Shown here: positions 1-5,331 of the stretch, one piece after another
Layout of the letters: every line of letters begins with the position of its first letter
How positions within the stretch are numbered: the stretch's first letter is position 1
From: Dehalococcoidia bacterium
GTDB taxonomy: Bacteria; Chloroflexota; Dehalococcoidia; JACPQF01
Direction of reading: 5' to 3'
Assembly (NCBI GenBank): GCA_030650265.1
Contig: JAUSEJ010000396.1
Span: 1 to 6,694, forward strand
DNA: 6,694 bases
Translations under genes and position numbers: made by a program
The notes under the pieces: generated by a model
What the model saw: only the letters and a program-made list of their open reading frames with translations
The model's database searches: none
What the model was told of the DNA's origin: nothing

Positions 1-1560
1 CCGGTCCTCCTCGACATAGGCTTGCAATATGGGGTCGAGAACGTCGTACGGCGGCAAGGAATCTTCATCTTTCTGGTCGGGACGAAGCTCTGCCGAGGGC
101 GGCTTGGTAAACACCCGCTCTGGTATGACTTCTCCTGAGCTACGCTCATTCCGGTACCGCGACAGTCGGTAAACCCAGGTCTTCGGCACATCCTTGATGA
201 CGGCCAGCCCGCCTGCCATATCGCCGTAGAGCGTGGAATACCCGGCCGCCATCTCGCTCTTGTTGCCCGTAGACAAGACCAGATTGCCAAATTTATTGGA
301 GATGCCCATCAGGATGTTCCCCCTGATGCGAGCCTGAAGGTTCTCCTCCGCCAGGCCCGGTTTGGCTCCGGCAAAGACTCCTGACAGCATCTCCAGACTG
401 GCAACGAACGCCGGCTCGATAGAGATGGTGTGAATAGTCATGCCCAAATTATGCGCCAGAATCTCCGCGTCTTCCTTGCTTGCCGGCGAAGAAAAGCGGG
501 AGGGCATGGCTACGCCGACCACGTTCTCCGCGCCCAGGGCATCCACGGCGATGCAAGCGACAAGGCTCGAATCAATGCCGCCTGATAGCCCGATGATGGC
601 CTTTCTGAATCCGTTCTTGTGGAGGTAGTCTCCCGTGCCAACGACCAGCGCTTCATACACGTCACCGGGAAATTCCAGAAGCCGATCCTCCCGTTCGGGA
701 ATAGGCGGCTTTGGCTCACTGATCGCATAGTCAGGCACGACAATGCGATCGCAGAGACCGGCTTCGGCCTCGAGATTCAGCTTCTCCTTACGGCGGCGCG
801 GGTCGTGGAGCCTGCTGCGAAATACGGCGGACAGATCGACATCGGCGAGGACCAGGTCCTCCTCGAACTGCTTGCCCCTCACCACCAGGTCTCCCCGCTG
901 ATCAACCACCATACTGCCGCCGTCGAACACCAACTCATCCTGACCGCCCACCATATTCACATAGGCAAGAACCACCTGGTTGTCCGACGCCCGGGCGGCA
1001 AGCATCCGGTGCCGGAAATCTGCCTTCCGATAGTCGAAGGGGGAAGCGTTTATGTTGATGATTAGCTCTGCCCCGGCCAGAGCCTGCAGAGCAGTTGGAC
1101 CCATCGGATACCAGATATCCTCACATATGCCAACCCCAAAATGGACGCCGCCGATATCAAAGATCGGGCAACCGGTTCCTACCTGAAAGTACCGATTCTC
1201 GTCAAAGACGCCGTAGTTAGGCAAGTACTGCTTGTGATACATAGCAATGATCCGACCATCATAGATAACAGCCGAAGCGTTGTAGATGTCTTCTCTCACG
1301 TCGATGCACCCTACCACGACGATCAGGCCGCGCGAGTATTCGGCCACGGTCCGCAATCGCTCCATGTTGTCCCGGATAAAAGACGGCTTTAGCAGAAGAT
1401 CCTCCGGCGGATAGCCAGGGATTGCCAATTCGGGAAAGGCGAGAAGGTCAACTTTAAGGGCCCTGGCCCGATCGATGAAGCCCAATATCTTCGCTGTGTT
1501 TCCGTCCAGGTCTCCGACAGTCGAATTTATTTGGGCAAGCCCGATTCTCATTTTTTGCAT
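1..1560 (-). CDS. nadE: Glutamine-dependent NAD+ synthetase, 3' end beyond window
   Basis: Catalyses the last step of NAD+ synthesis: nicotinic acid adenine dinucleotide is adenylated and amidated with ammonia released from glutamine. It is a cytosolic two-domain enzyme. I translated the reverse strand through 520 open codons with no stop before the window edge. The N-terminal nitrilase-fold glutaminase shows the Glu-Lys-Cys triad: E44 in FPELAIPGYPPEDLL, K110 in HKQYLPNYGVFDE, C146 in GVGICEDIW. The synthetase domain has the PP-loop SGGIDSS (326-332), STGNKSE (430-436) and TKPPSAELRPDQKDEDSLPPYD (485-506). Family members are usually about 540-590 residues, so roughly the last 30-60 are missing. 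The ATG at 1558-1560 has GAGG at 1568-1571, seven bases upstream, and overlaps the glnA stop; an ATG three codons later is an alternative start. It is the second gene of a glnA-nadE unit. The family call is very secure. Confidence 0.97.
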   Translation of the reverse strand, partial: MQKMRIGLAQINSTVGDLDGNTAKILGFIDRARALKVDLLAFPELAIPGYPPEDLLLKPSFIRDNMERLRTVAEYSRGLIVVVGCIDVREDIYNASAVIYDGRIIAMYHKQYLPNYGVFDENRYFQVGTGCPIFDIGGVHFGVGICEDIWYPMGPTALQALAGAELIININASPFDYRKADFRHRMLAARASDNQVVLAYVNMVGGQDELVFDGGSMVVDQRGDLVVRGKQFEEDLVLADVDLSAVFRSRLHDPRRRKEKLNLEAEAGLCDRIVVPDYAISEPKPPIPEREDRLLEFPGDVYEALVVGTGDYLHKNGFRKAIIGLSGGIDSSLVACIAVDALGAENVVGVAMPSRFSSPASKEDAEILAHNLGMTIHTISIEPAFVASLEMLSGVFAGAKPGLAEENLQARIRGNILMGISNKFGNLVLSTGNKSEMAAGYSTLYGDMAGGLAVIKDVPKTWVYRLSRYRNERSSGEVIPERVFTKPPSAELRPDQKDEDSLPPYDVLDPILQAYVEEDR

Positions 1561-2921
1561 TAGAATACCTCGAGATATCGATCAAGTTCCCAGGGCGAGA
1601 CGTAGGTCTTATACTCGGCCCACTCCTGAGCCTTGGCTTCAAGAAACCGCTCGTAGACGTGCTCTCCCAAAGCCTCCCGAACGACCTCATCTGTCTTCAT
1701 TTCCTCGATAGCCTCCCCCAGAGAGCCGGGGAGCATCTGCACCTGGCGCCGCCGAATCTCGGCCTCGTCAAAGGTGTAGAGATTCTCCTCAACGGCCGGC
1801 GGCAGCACCATTTTGTTTTTCACACCGTCCAGGCCGCATTTCAGCATTACAGCGAAGGCCAGATATGGATTGCAACTAGGATCCGGGCAGCGCAACTCGA
1901 TGCGAGTGGCATCAAGCTTTCCAGGGCTGAATTTCGGTACTCTGATCAGGGCCGACCGATTGATGGAAGCCCAGCTTACATAAACAGGAGCCTCGTAGCC
2001 TGCCACTAGCCGTTTGTAGGAATTGACTAGTGGCGCGAGAACGGCGCACATGGCTCTGGCATGGTGCAATTGGCCAGCTATGAAGTGCTTGGCCAGGCTC
2101 GACAACCCGTATTCGTCGTTTGCATCGGCAAAGGCGTTTCGCCCACCGTCCAGAAGGGCGAGACTCTGGTGGCAGTGCATACCATTTCCCGCGGTACCGA
2201 AGATCGGTTTGGGCATGAAGGTGGTATGAAGCCCGTGTTTTTGCGCCACCGCTTTGAGGGCGTACTTAAAAGTCACGGCGTTGTCAGCCGTGGCGAGGGC
2301 GTTGTCGTACTGAAAATCGATTTCGTGCTGACCCATAGCCACTTCGTGGTGAGCCGTCTCGACCTTAATGCCGAGGTCCGCCAAAACGTTCACCATCTCC
2401 TTGCGTACATGGGCGGCAAGGTCCGTGGAGAGATCGAAGTATCCACCCCGGTCGTGGGGAAGCGGCGCTATTCGCCCCAACCCGTCGGACTTAAACAAGA
2501 AGAACTCCAACTCCGGACCGGTGTTATAGACATAGCCCATTTCAGCGGCTTCGGCCACAGCCTTCATCAGAACAACGCGGGGATCGCCAGCAAAGGCCTC
2601 ACCGCCAGGGGTATGGACCCAACAGATGACCCTCGCCGTAGTGTTTTCCCCTCTTTCCCAGGGAATGACCCTATAAGTAGCCAGGTCGGGGACAAGATAC
2701 ATGTCGCTTTCGGCAATGCGGGCAAAGCCCTCAATCGATGAGCCGTCAAACCACTTCCCGTGATCGATAGCGTCGGGAAGCTGCTCGATCGGAATGGTGA
2801 CGCTCTTGACCACGCCAACGACGTCGGTGAACTGCAAGTTGACAAACCTGACTCCGTCAGCCTCCGCCTTCTTGAGAATCTCTTTCGGCTTGACCTCGGC
2901 CGGTTTTGAGACCAGTTCCAT
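1560..2921 (-). CDS. glnA: Glutamine synthetase type I, alpha subtype
   Basis: Condenses glutamate and ammonia to glutamine using ATP; a cytosolic dodecamer in this family. The 453-residue length is typical of GSI-alpha. Residues counted from the ATG at 2919-2921 include the beta-grasp FDGSSIEGFARIAESD (58-73), metal-ligand glutamates in GPELEFFLF (E137, E139), HHEVAMGQHEIDF (E193, E200), GNGMHCHQS (H249), the Glu flap NSYKRLVAGYEAP (E310) and RIELRCPDPSCNPY (340-353). R68 aligns with the Arg62 that mediates feedback inhibition in Bacillus subtilis GS, by my alignment from memory. The region before NLY reads EENLY, not the D-[RK]-[DN]-[LI]-Y of adenylylated GSI-beta, and no ~25-residue insertion is seen, so control by adenylylation is unlikely. 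An in-frame ATG at 2937-2939 would add six residues, but the strong Shine-Dalgarno lies between the two starts and favours 2921. The stop TAA (1560-1562) overlaps the nadE start. Confidence 0.97.
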   Translation of the reverse strand: MELVSKPAEVKPKEILKKAEADGVRFVNLQFTDVVGVVKSVTIPIEQLPDAIDHGKWFDGSSIEGFARIAESDMYLVPDLATYRVIPWERGENTTARVICWVHTPGGEAFAGDPRVVLMKAVAEAAEMGYVYNTGPELEFFLFKSDGLGRIAPLPHDRGGYFDLSTDLAAHVRKEMVNVLADLGIKVETAHHEVAMGQHEIDFQYDNALATADNAVTFKYALKAVAQKHGLHTTFMPKPIFGTAGNGMHCHQSLALLDGGRNAFADANDEYGLSSLAKHFIAGQLHHARAMCAVLAPLVNSYKRLVAGYEAPVYVSWASINRSALIRVPKFSPGKLDATRIELRCPDPSCNPYLAFAVMLKCGLDGVKNKMVLPPAVEENLYTFDEAEIRRRQVQMLPGSLGEAIEEMKTDEVVREALGEHVYERFLEAKAQEWAEYKTYVSPWELDRYLEVF

Positions 2922-2925
2922 CATT

Positions 2926-2933
2926 CCTCCTTT
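2926..2933 (-). promoter_or_regulatory. Shine-Dalgarno of glnA that decides its start
   Basis: The minus strand reads AAAGGAGG here, a near-perfect anti-16S complement. It sits four bases before ATG 2919-2921 and only one base before ATG 2922-2924. The upstream in-frame ATG at 2937-2939 precedes this site and has no purine-rich tract of its own. I therefore start glnA at 2921. Confidence 0.75.
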
Positions 2934-3042
2934 GCCCATCGCTTAGGCGACGCCACAACCCATGATTGAAGTTTCGCTCAGCTCTCGCCCGAGAATATCG
3001 CTTTGGGGATTATGCTAAACGCACAAAGCAACCCTCTCGAAA

Positions 3043-3072
3043 AGTATAACACGCCTGTTGGTTGATCGTCTA
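3043..3072 (-). promoter_or_regulatory. Candidate promoter of glnA-nadE
   Basis: On the minus strand TATACT (3043-3048, five of six bases of TATAAT) lies 18 bp downstream of TAGACG (3067-3072, four of six bases of TTGACA). Transcription would begin near 3036 and give a leader of roughly 115 bases before glnA. The -35 match is weak. This is the best candidate I found by eye in the glnA upstream region, not a certain promoter. I saw no recognisable riboswitch in the leader, only a short palindrome (GGCGaCGCC, 2946-2954). Confidence 0.4.
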
Positions 3073-3073
3073 T

Positions 3074-3120
3074 GGGCACTGCGCCCAAAGAAGCATCACC
3101 TTCTCTTGGGCATCGTGCCC
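3074..3120. repeat. 47-bp compound inverted repeat between divergent genes
   Basis: Outer arms GGGCAC (3074-3079) and GTGCCC (3115-3120) enclose a 3x3 mismatch. Inside are middle arms GCCCAA / TTGGGC, a 1x2 mismatch, then inner arms GAAG / CTTC around a six-base loop CATCAC, for about 16 paired bases in all. Neither side is followed by a T tract, and the flanking genes diverge, so it is not placed as a terminator. It lies outside both predicted transcripts, between the two promoters. It could be a regulatory DNA site, a leader hairpin of a longer transcript, or a dispersed intergenic repeat; the sequence does not decide. Confidence 0.6.
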
Positions 3121-3126
3121 GGTAAT

Positions 3127-3151
3127 CCGACAGATCGGTCCGATCTGTCGG
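3127..3151. repeat. 25-bp perfect palindrome upstream of asp23 promoter
   Basis: The arms CCGACAGATCGG (3127-3138) and CCGATCTGTCGG (3140-3151) are exact reverse complements around a single T at 3139. The centre is about 64 bp upstream of the predicted asp23 transcription start, a distance compatible with an upstream activator or operator site. As RNA it could fold as an 11-bp stem with a three-base loop, but no T run follows. No regulator family is recognised from the sequence. Confidence 0.65.
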
Positions 3152-3166
3152 ATCAGTCAGATCAGC
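3131..3166. repeat. Four imperfect 9-bp tandem units, each with GATC
   Basis: The units are CAGATCGGT (3131-3139), CCGATCTGT (3140-3148), CGGATCAGT (3149-3157) and CAGATCAGC (3158-3166). GATC recurs exactly every nine bases at 3133, 3142, 3151 and 3160. The array overlaps the right part of the palindrome and stops one base before the -35 element of asp23. It may be an intergenic low-complexity repeat or a set of phased protein-binding sites. Confidence 0.6.
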
Positions 3167-3167
3167 A

Positions 3168-3196
3168 TTGAACCAACTCCCGTACAATGATATAAT
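3168..3196 (+). promoter_or_regulatory. Strong sigma-70-type promoter of the asp23-fakA-fakB operon
   Basis: TTGAAC (3168-3173) is separated by exactly 17 bp from a perfect TATAAT (3191-3196), which is preceded by TGa (3188-3190), an extended -10. The start site is expected near 3203, giving a leader of about 18 bases that contains AGGAGG (3213-3218). The TTG that could open a longer asp23 reading frame at 3168 is the -35 box itself, which argues that the longer start is false. Confidence 0.85.
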
Positions 3197-3221
3197 GGTG
3201 CTATCTGCAGAGAGGAGGGCG

Positions 3222-3590
3222 ATGCCAAAATCTATGCCACAAGGAAAGCGACTTGGCAAAGTTGAAGTATCCGCGGAAGCGGTGGCCACGATTGCCGGAC
3301 GAGCGGTGATCCAATCCTATGGCGTCGTCGGCATGGCCTCTCGACGGTTCAAGGATGGCATCGCCACATTACTGCACCACGATAGCTGCAGCAAAGGCGT
3401 GGACGTCCACCTCAACAGCGATCAGGTAATAATCGATCTGTTTGTGGTCGTGGAATACGGGACCAGGATATCCGAGGTCGCCAAGAACATCATGTGCAAC
3501 GTGAAGTTTGCCGTCGAGCAATCCTTGGGTACACCGGTTGCTCAGGTCAATGTAAACGTGCAGGGCCTCAGAATTAGCGGCAAGGATTGA
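3222..3590 (+). CDS. Asp23/Gls24 (YloU-like, DUF322) family protein
   Basis: A 122-residue protein of the Asp23 family. Members in Firmicutes are small cytosolic or membrane-associated proteins linked to cell-envelope stress; the biochemical role is not settled. Family features seen are the opening GKVEVSAEAVATIAGRAV, the central SYGVVGMA, an alternating hydrophobic strand around VIIDLFVVVEYG, the helix NIMCNVKFAVEQ and the closing VAQVNVNVQGLRI. No signal peptide or membrane segment is present. The ATG at 3222 follows AGGAGG by three bases; an in-frame TTG at 3168 falls on the -35 promoter element and is rejected. The gene stands directly before fakA, the same order as yloU-yloV in Bacillus, with a 43-base gap and no terminator, so it is probably the first gene of the operon. 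Confidence 0.9.
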   Translation: MPKSMPQGKRLGKVEVSAEAVATIAGRAVIQSYGVVGMASRRFKDGIATLLHHDSCSKGVDVHLNSDQVIIDLFVVVEYGTRISEVAKNIMCNVKFAVEQSLGTPVAQVNVNVQGLRISGKD

Positions 3591-3633
3591 CGTTGGTGGC
3601 AATGAGGATTATCTCCATACCGGGAGAGGGACG

Positions 3634-4884
3634 ATGAAGAGTATGAGCAAAGGAGACGTCATCGCTCCTCTCAAGACACCTCCCATACACCATGGCGACG
3701 GCCAATGCCTGAAAAGGGCTTTGCAGGCCGCCACAAACTGGCTCGAGAGACACGCCGAGGCCATCAACGCCCTCAACGTCTTCCCCGTGCCCGATGGCGA
3801 CACCGGCAGCAACATGCTACTCACCATGCAATCCACGGTTAAGGCCGTTGCTGCCTCGAACGAGTCTGACATTTCCATAATAGCCCGGGATATGGCCCAC
3901 GGCGCTTTGATGGGGGCTCGCGGCAATAGTGGTGTCATTCTGTCCCAGATTCTCCGCGGTTTCGCCCAGGGTCTAGACAAGAGGCAAAACATCGACGGCG
4001 AATCGCTCGCCGCTGCCCTCACTCAAGCCTCAGTCATCGCCTACAAAGGGGTCAGCAAGCCGGTCGAGGGCACGATGCTTACGGTCATCCGGGAGGTCGC
4101 GGAGTCTGCAAGGGAGGCCGCCAGCCAATACACGGATCTGGTGACCATACTAGAAACCATCAGCAGCGCCGCTAAGTCGTCTGTAGCCCGCACTCCCTCC
4201 CTCCTTAAGGTGCTGCGGGAAGCGGGAGTGGTGGATGCCGGCGGGCAGGGGATCTATGTGCTATTTGACGGCGTCCTGCGTTACTTACACGGTGAACTGA
4301 CCGAAGGAGCAACACCCGCTTTGGCGCAGTATGCGGCGCCGGCGCCAAGAGCGACCGGCGCGCCAGGTGAGGGAAGAGAATACGGTTATTGCACCGAGTT
4401 CCTCCTCGAAGCACAGGGACTAGATCTCGACGGGATGCGGGAAAGAATCAACGCACTCGGCGATTCCGCCCTTGTCGTCGGCGATGGCAACCTGGTACGG
4501 GTTCACGTTCACACCTTCGATCCCGGCGCCGCCCTATCCCTGGCGACCTCTGTCGGCGACCTCTGTCGGCGTCCTTCGTCAGGTCAAAGTGGAGAACATG
4601 CAGGACCAGCATCAGGATTTCCTCGCCGCTTTCGTTCCTCCAACCAGGCAGACCGATGGCATCGCGACCGTCGCCGTGGTCGCCGGCAAAGGCCTCAGCG
4701 AAGTCTTCACCAGTCTGGGAGCCAACAAGATAGTGCATGGTGGACAAACGATGAACCCGAGCACGGAGGAACTGCTGGCCGCTGTAGAGTCCGTGCCTTC
4801 CAACAGGGTCATTCTTCTCCCCAACAACAAGAACGTCGTCTTGACCGCTGCTCAGGTCCCTGCTCTTTCCACCAAGAATGTTAG
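3634..4884 (+). CDS. fakA: FakA N-terminal fragment: kinase and middle domains with aberrant tail
   Basis: The product predicted if the frameshift is real has 416 residues. Residues 1-308 are genuine. The DhaL kinase domain (about 25-215) carries the Mg-ATP motif NALNVFPVPDGDTGSNM (45-61, with D54 and D56) and GARGNSGVILSQ (94-105), plus VVDAGGQGIYVLFDGVL near its end. A linker rich in Ala and Pro follows, then the middle domain with YGYCTEF (C253) and VHVHT (H291, H293). These three residues appear to match zinc ligands described for the Staphylococcus enzyme, a match made from memory. From residue 309 the reading is out of frame: 108 Arg-, Ser- and Gln-rich residues with no family resemblance, ending at the TGA at 4882-4884. 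The fragment lacks the C-terminal domain thought to bind FakB. Confidence 0.7.
   Translation: MKSMSKGDVIAPLKTPPIHHGDGQCLKRALQAATNWLERHAEAINALNVFPVPDGDTGSNMLLTMQSTVKAVAASNESDISIIARDMAHGALMGARGNSGVILSQILRGFAQGLDKRQNIDGESLAAALTQASVIAYKGVSKPVEGTMLTVIREVAESAREAASQYTDLVTILETISSAAKSSVARTPSLLKVLREAGVVDAGGQGIYVLFDGVLRYLHGELTEGATPALAQYAAPAPRATGAPGEGREYGYCTEFLLEAQGLDLDGMRERINALGDSALVVGDGNLVRVHVHTFDPGAALSLATSVGDLCRRPSSGQSGEHAGPASGFPRRFRSSNQADRWHRDRRRGRRQRPQRSLHQSGSQQDSAWWTNDEPEHGGTAGRCRVRAFQQGHSSPQQQERRLDRCSGPCSFHQEC
4542..4571. repeat. 13-bp exact tandem duplication that frameshifts fakA
   Basis: GGCGACCTCTGTC occurs at 4542-4554 and again at 4555-4567, followed by four more bases of the same period (GGCG, 4568-4571). 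Periodicity of 13 fails at 4541 and at 4572. Since 13 is not a multiple of three, the second copy shifts the frame by +1. Loss of one copy restores the family-consensus protein. Confidence 0.95.
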
Positions 4885-5311
4885 GGTGATTCCCACCCAC
4901 ACCATCCCTCAGGGCATTGCTTCGCTCATGGCCCTGAACACTGAGATCGACCTCGATGACAACGCCTCGGCAATGACCAACGCCAAGGACTCGGTCAGGA
5001 CCATCGAGATCACCAGAGCCGTGAGGGAGGCAAGGTTGAATGGTTTGCATATCTCAGAGGGTCAGATCATCGGCCTTCTTGATGGAGAACTGGTGGCGGC
5101 TGGAGAGGATTCTACGCAAATAGTCGAAAATCTTCTCGACAAGGCCCGCGCCGCCGCCGGAGAAGTTATCACCATTTTTTGGGGAGCGGCGATGGATCCC
5201 GTCGAAGTGGAAAGAACGGCTGGCGTTGTTCGCGCCAAGTATCCAGACCAACAAGTCGACATCGTCGAGGGTGGGCAACCCCATTATCACTACATTATTT
5301 CTGTAGAATAG
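4598..5311 (+). CDS. fakA: FakA C-terminal fragment (FakB-binding domain)
   Basis: Corresponds to residues 318-554 of the restored protein, in the +1 frame relative to the kinase half. Conserved elements are GGQTMNPSTEELL (365-377), LPNNKN (391-396), PTHTIPQG (416-423) and the terminal GGQPHYHYIISVE, all typical of the YloV C-terminal domain. Homology begins upstream at about 4571, but no start codon lies there. The ATG at 4598 has GGAG (4591-4594) three bases before it and could in principle start an independent 237-residue polypeptide. The open frame also extends up to a TTG at 4472, but residues before about 4556 are out-of-frame reading of the kinase half and should be ignored. Separate expression is inference only. 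Confidence 0.6.
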   Translation: MQDQHQDFLAAFVPPTRQTDGIATVAVVAGKGLSEVFTSLGANKIVHGGQTMNPSTEELLAAVESVPSNRVILLPNNKNVVLTAAQVPALSTKNVRVIPTHTIPQGIASLMALNTEIDLDDNASAMTNAKDSVRTIEITRAVREARLNGLHISEGQIIGLLDGELVAAGEDSTQIVENLLDKARAAAGEVITIFWGAAMDPVEVERTAGVVRAKYPDQQVDIVEGGQPHYHYIISVE

Positions 5312-5320
5312 GTAGAATAG
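5303..5320. repeat. 9-bp tandem duplication across the fakA stop codon
   Basis: GTAGAATAG occurs at 5303-5311 and 5312-5320 with no mismatch. The first copy encodes Val-Glu-stop at the end of FakA. The second gives a backup in-frame TAG at 5318-5320 and lies just before the fakB ribosome binding site. It is in frame and should be harmless; it widens the fakA-fakB gap to 20 bases. Confidence 0.9.
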
Positions 5321-5331
5321 AGGGTAAGAGA

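Larger units (their letters stand above)
3634..5311 (+). pseudogene. fakA: Fatty acid kinase catalytic subunit, frameshifted
   Basis: FakA (YloV, DhaL/Dak2-type kinase) transfers phosphate from ATP to a fatty acid held by FakB, giving acyl-phosphate for PlsX/PlsY phospholipid synthesis. Homology runs through two frames. Frame 1 covers 3634 to 4557 (308 codons) and frame +1 covers about 4571 to 5308 (246 codons). The break lies in a 13-bp exact tandem duplication (4542-4571). Deleting one copy joins LATSVG to VLRQVKVENM, the expected sequence, and gives 554 residues, matching family members of about 550. Both halves keep all family motifs and the second half has no stop, so the lesion is recent or an artefact. 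The start ATG at 3634 follows GAGGG by three bases. The next gene encodes a DegV/FakB partner. The gene identity is very secure; whether the break is real cannot be told from one sequence. Confidence 0.9.

Noticed and set aside
619..1065. 148-codon open frame on the plus strand opposite nadE
   Set aside because: It lies inside the nitrilase/synthetase coding sequence and has no family resemblance; a shadow of nadE.
2061..2741. 226-codon open frame on the plus strand opposite glnA
   Set aside because: It is antisense to a fully conserved glutamine synthetase, has no recognisable motif, and is explained by the codon bias of the opposite strand.
1560..2921. Adenylylation-controlled GSI-beta
   Set aside because: The Tyr context EENLY lacks the D-[RK] of the modification motif and the GSI-beta insertion is not seen; the protein fits GSI-alpha.
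2943..2963. Six-codon minus-strand mini-ORF (MGCGVA) in the glnA leader, as a leader peptide
   Set aside because: It has no ribosome binding site, no run of regulatory codons such as Gln, and no attenuator-like hairpin with a T tract after it.
3074..3120. Bidirectional terminator between the two units
   Set aside because: The flanking genes diverge rather than converge and no T run follows either arm.
4335..4346. GGCGCC doubled in tandem, self-complementary over 12 bp
   Set aside because: It lies in the Ala/Pro-rich linker codons of fakA and is explained by GC-rich coding of Ala-Pro-Ala; no sign of a regulatory role.
4542..4571. Programmed ribosomal frameshift in fakA
   Set aside because: There is no slippery heptamer or stop codon at the junction, and FakA is not known to use frameshifting. 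An exact 13-bp duplication fully explains the shift.
5179..5331. Extended N-terminus of the DegV protein starting inside fakA
   Set aside because: The 51 extra residues are an out-of-frame reading of the FakA C-terminus. The ATG at 5332 has a well-placed GAGGG, and the family begins at about that point.
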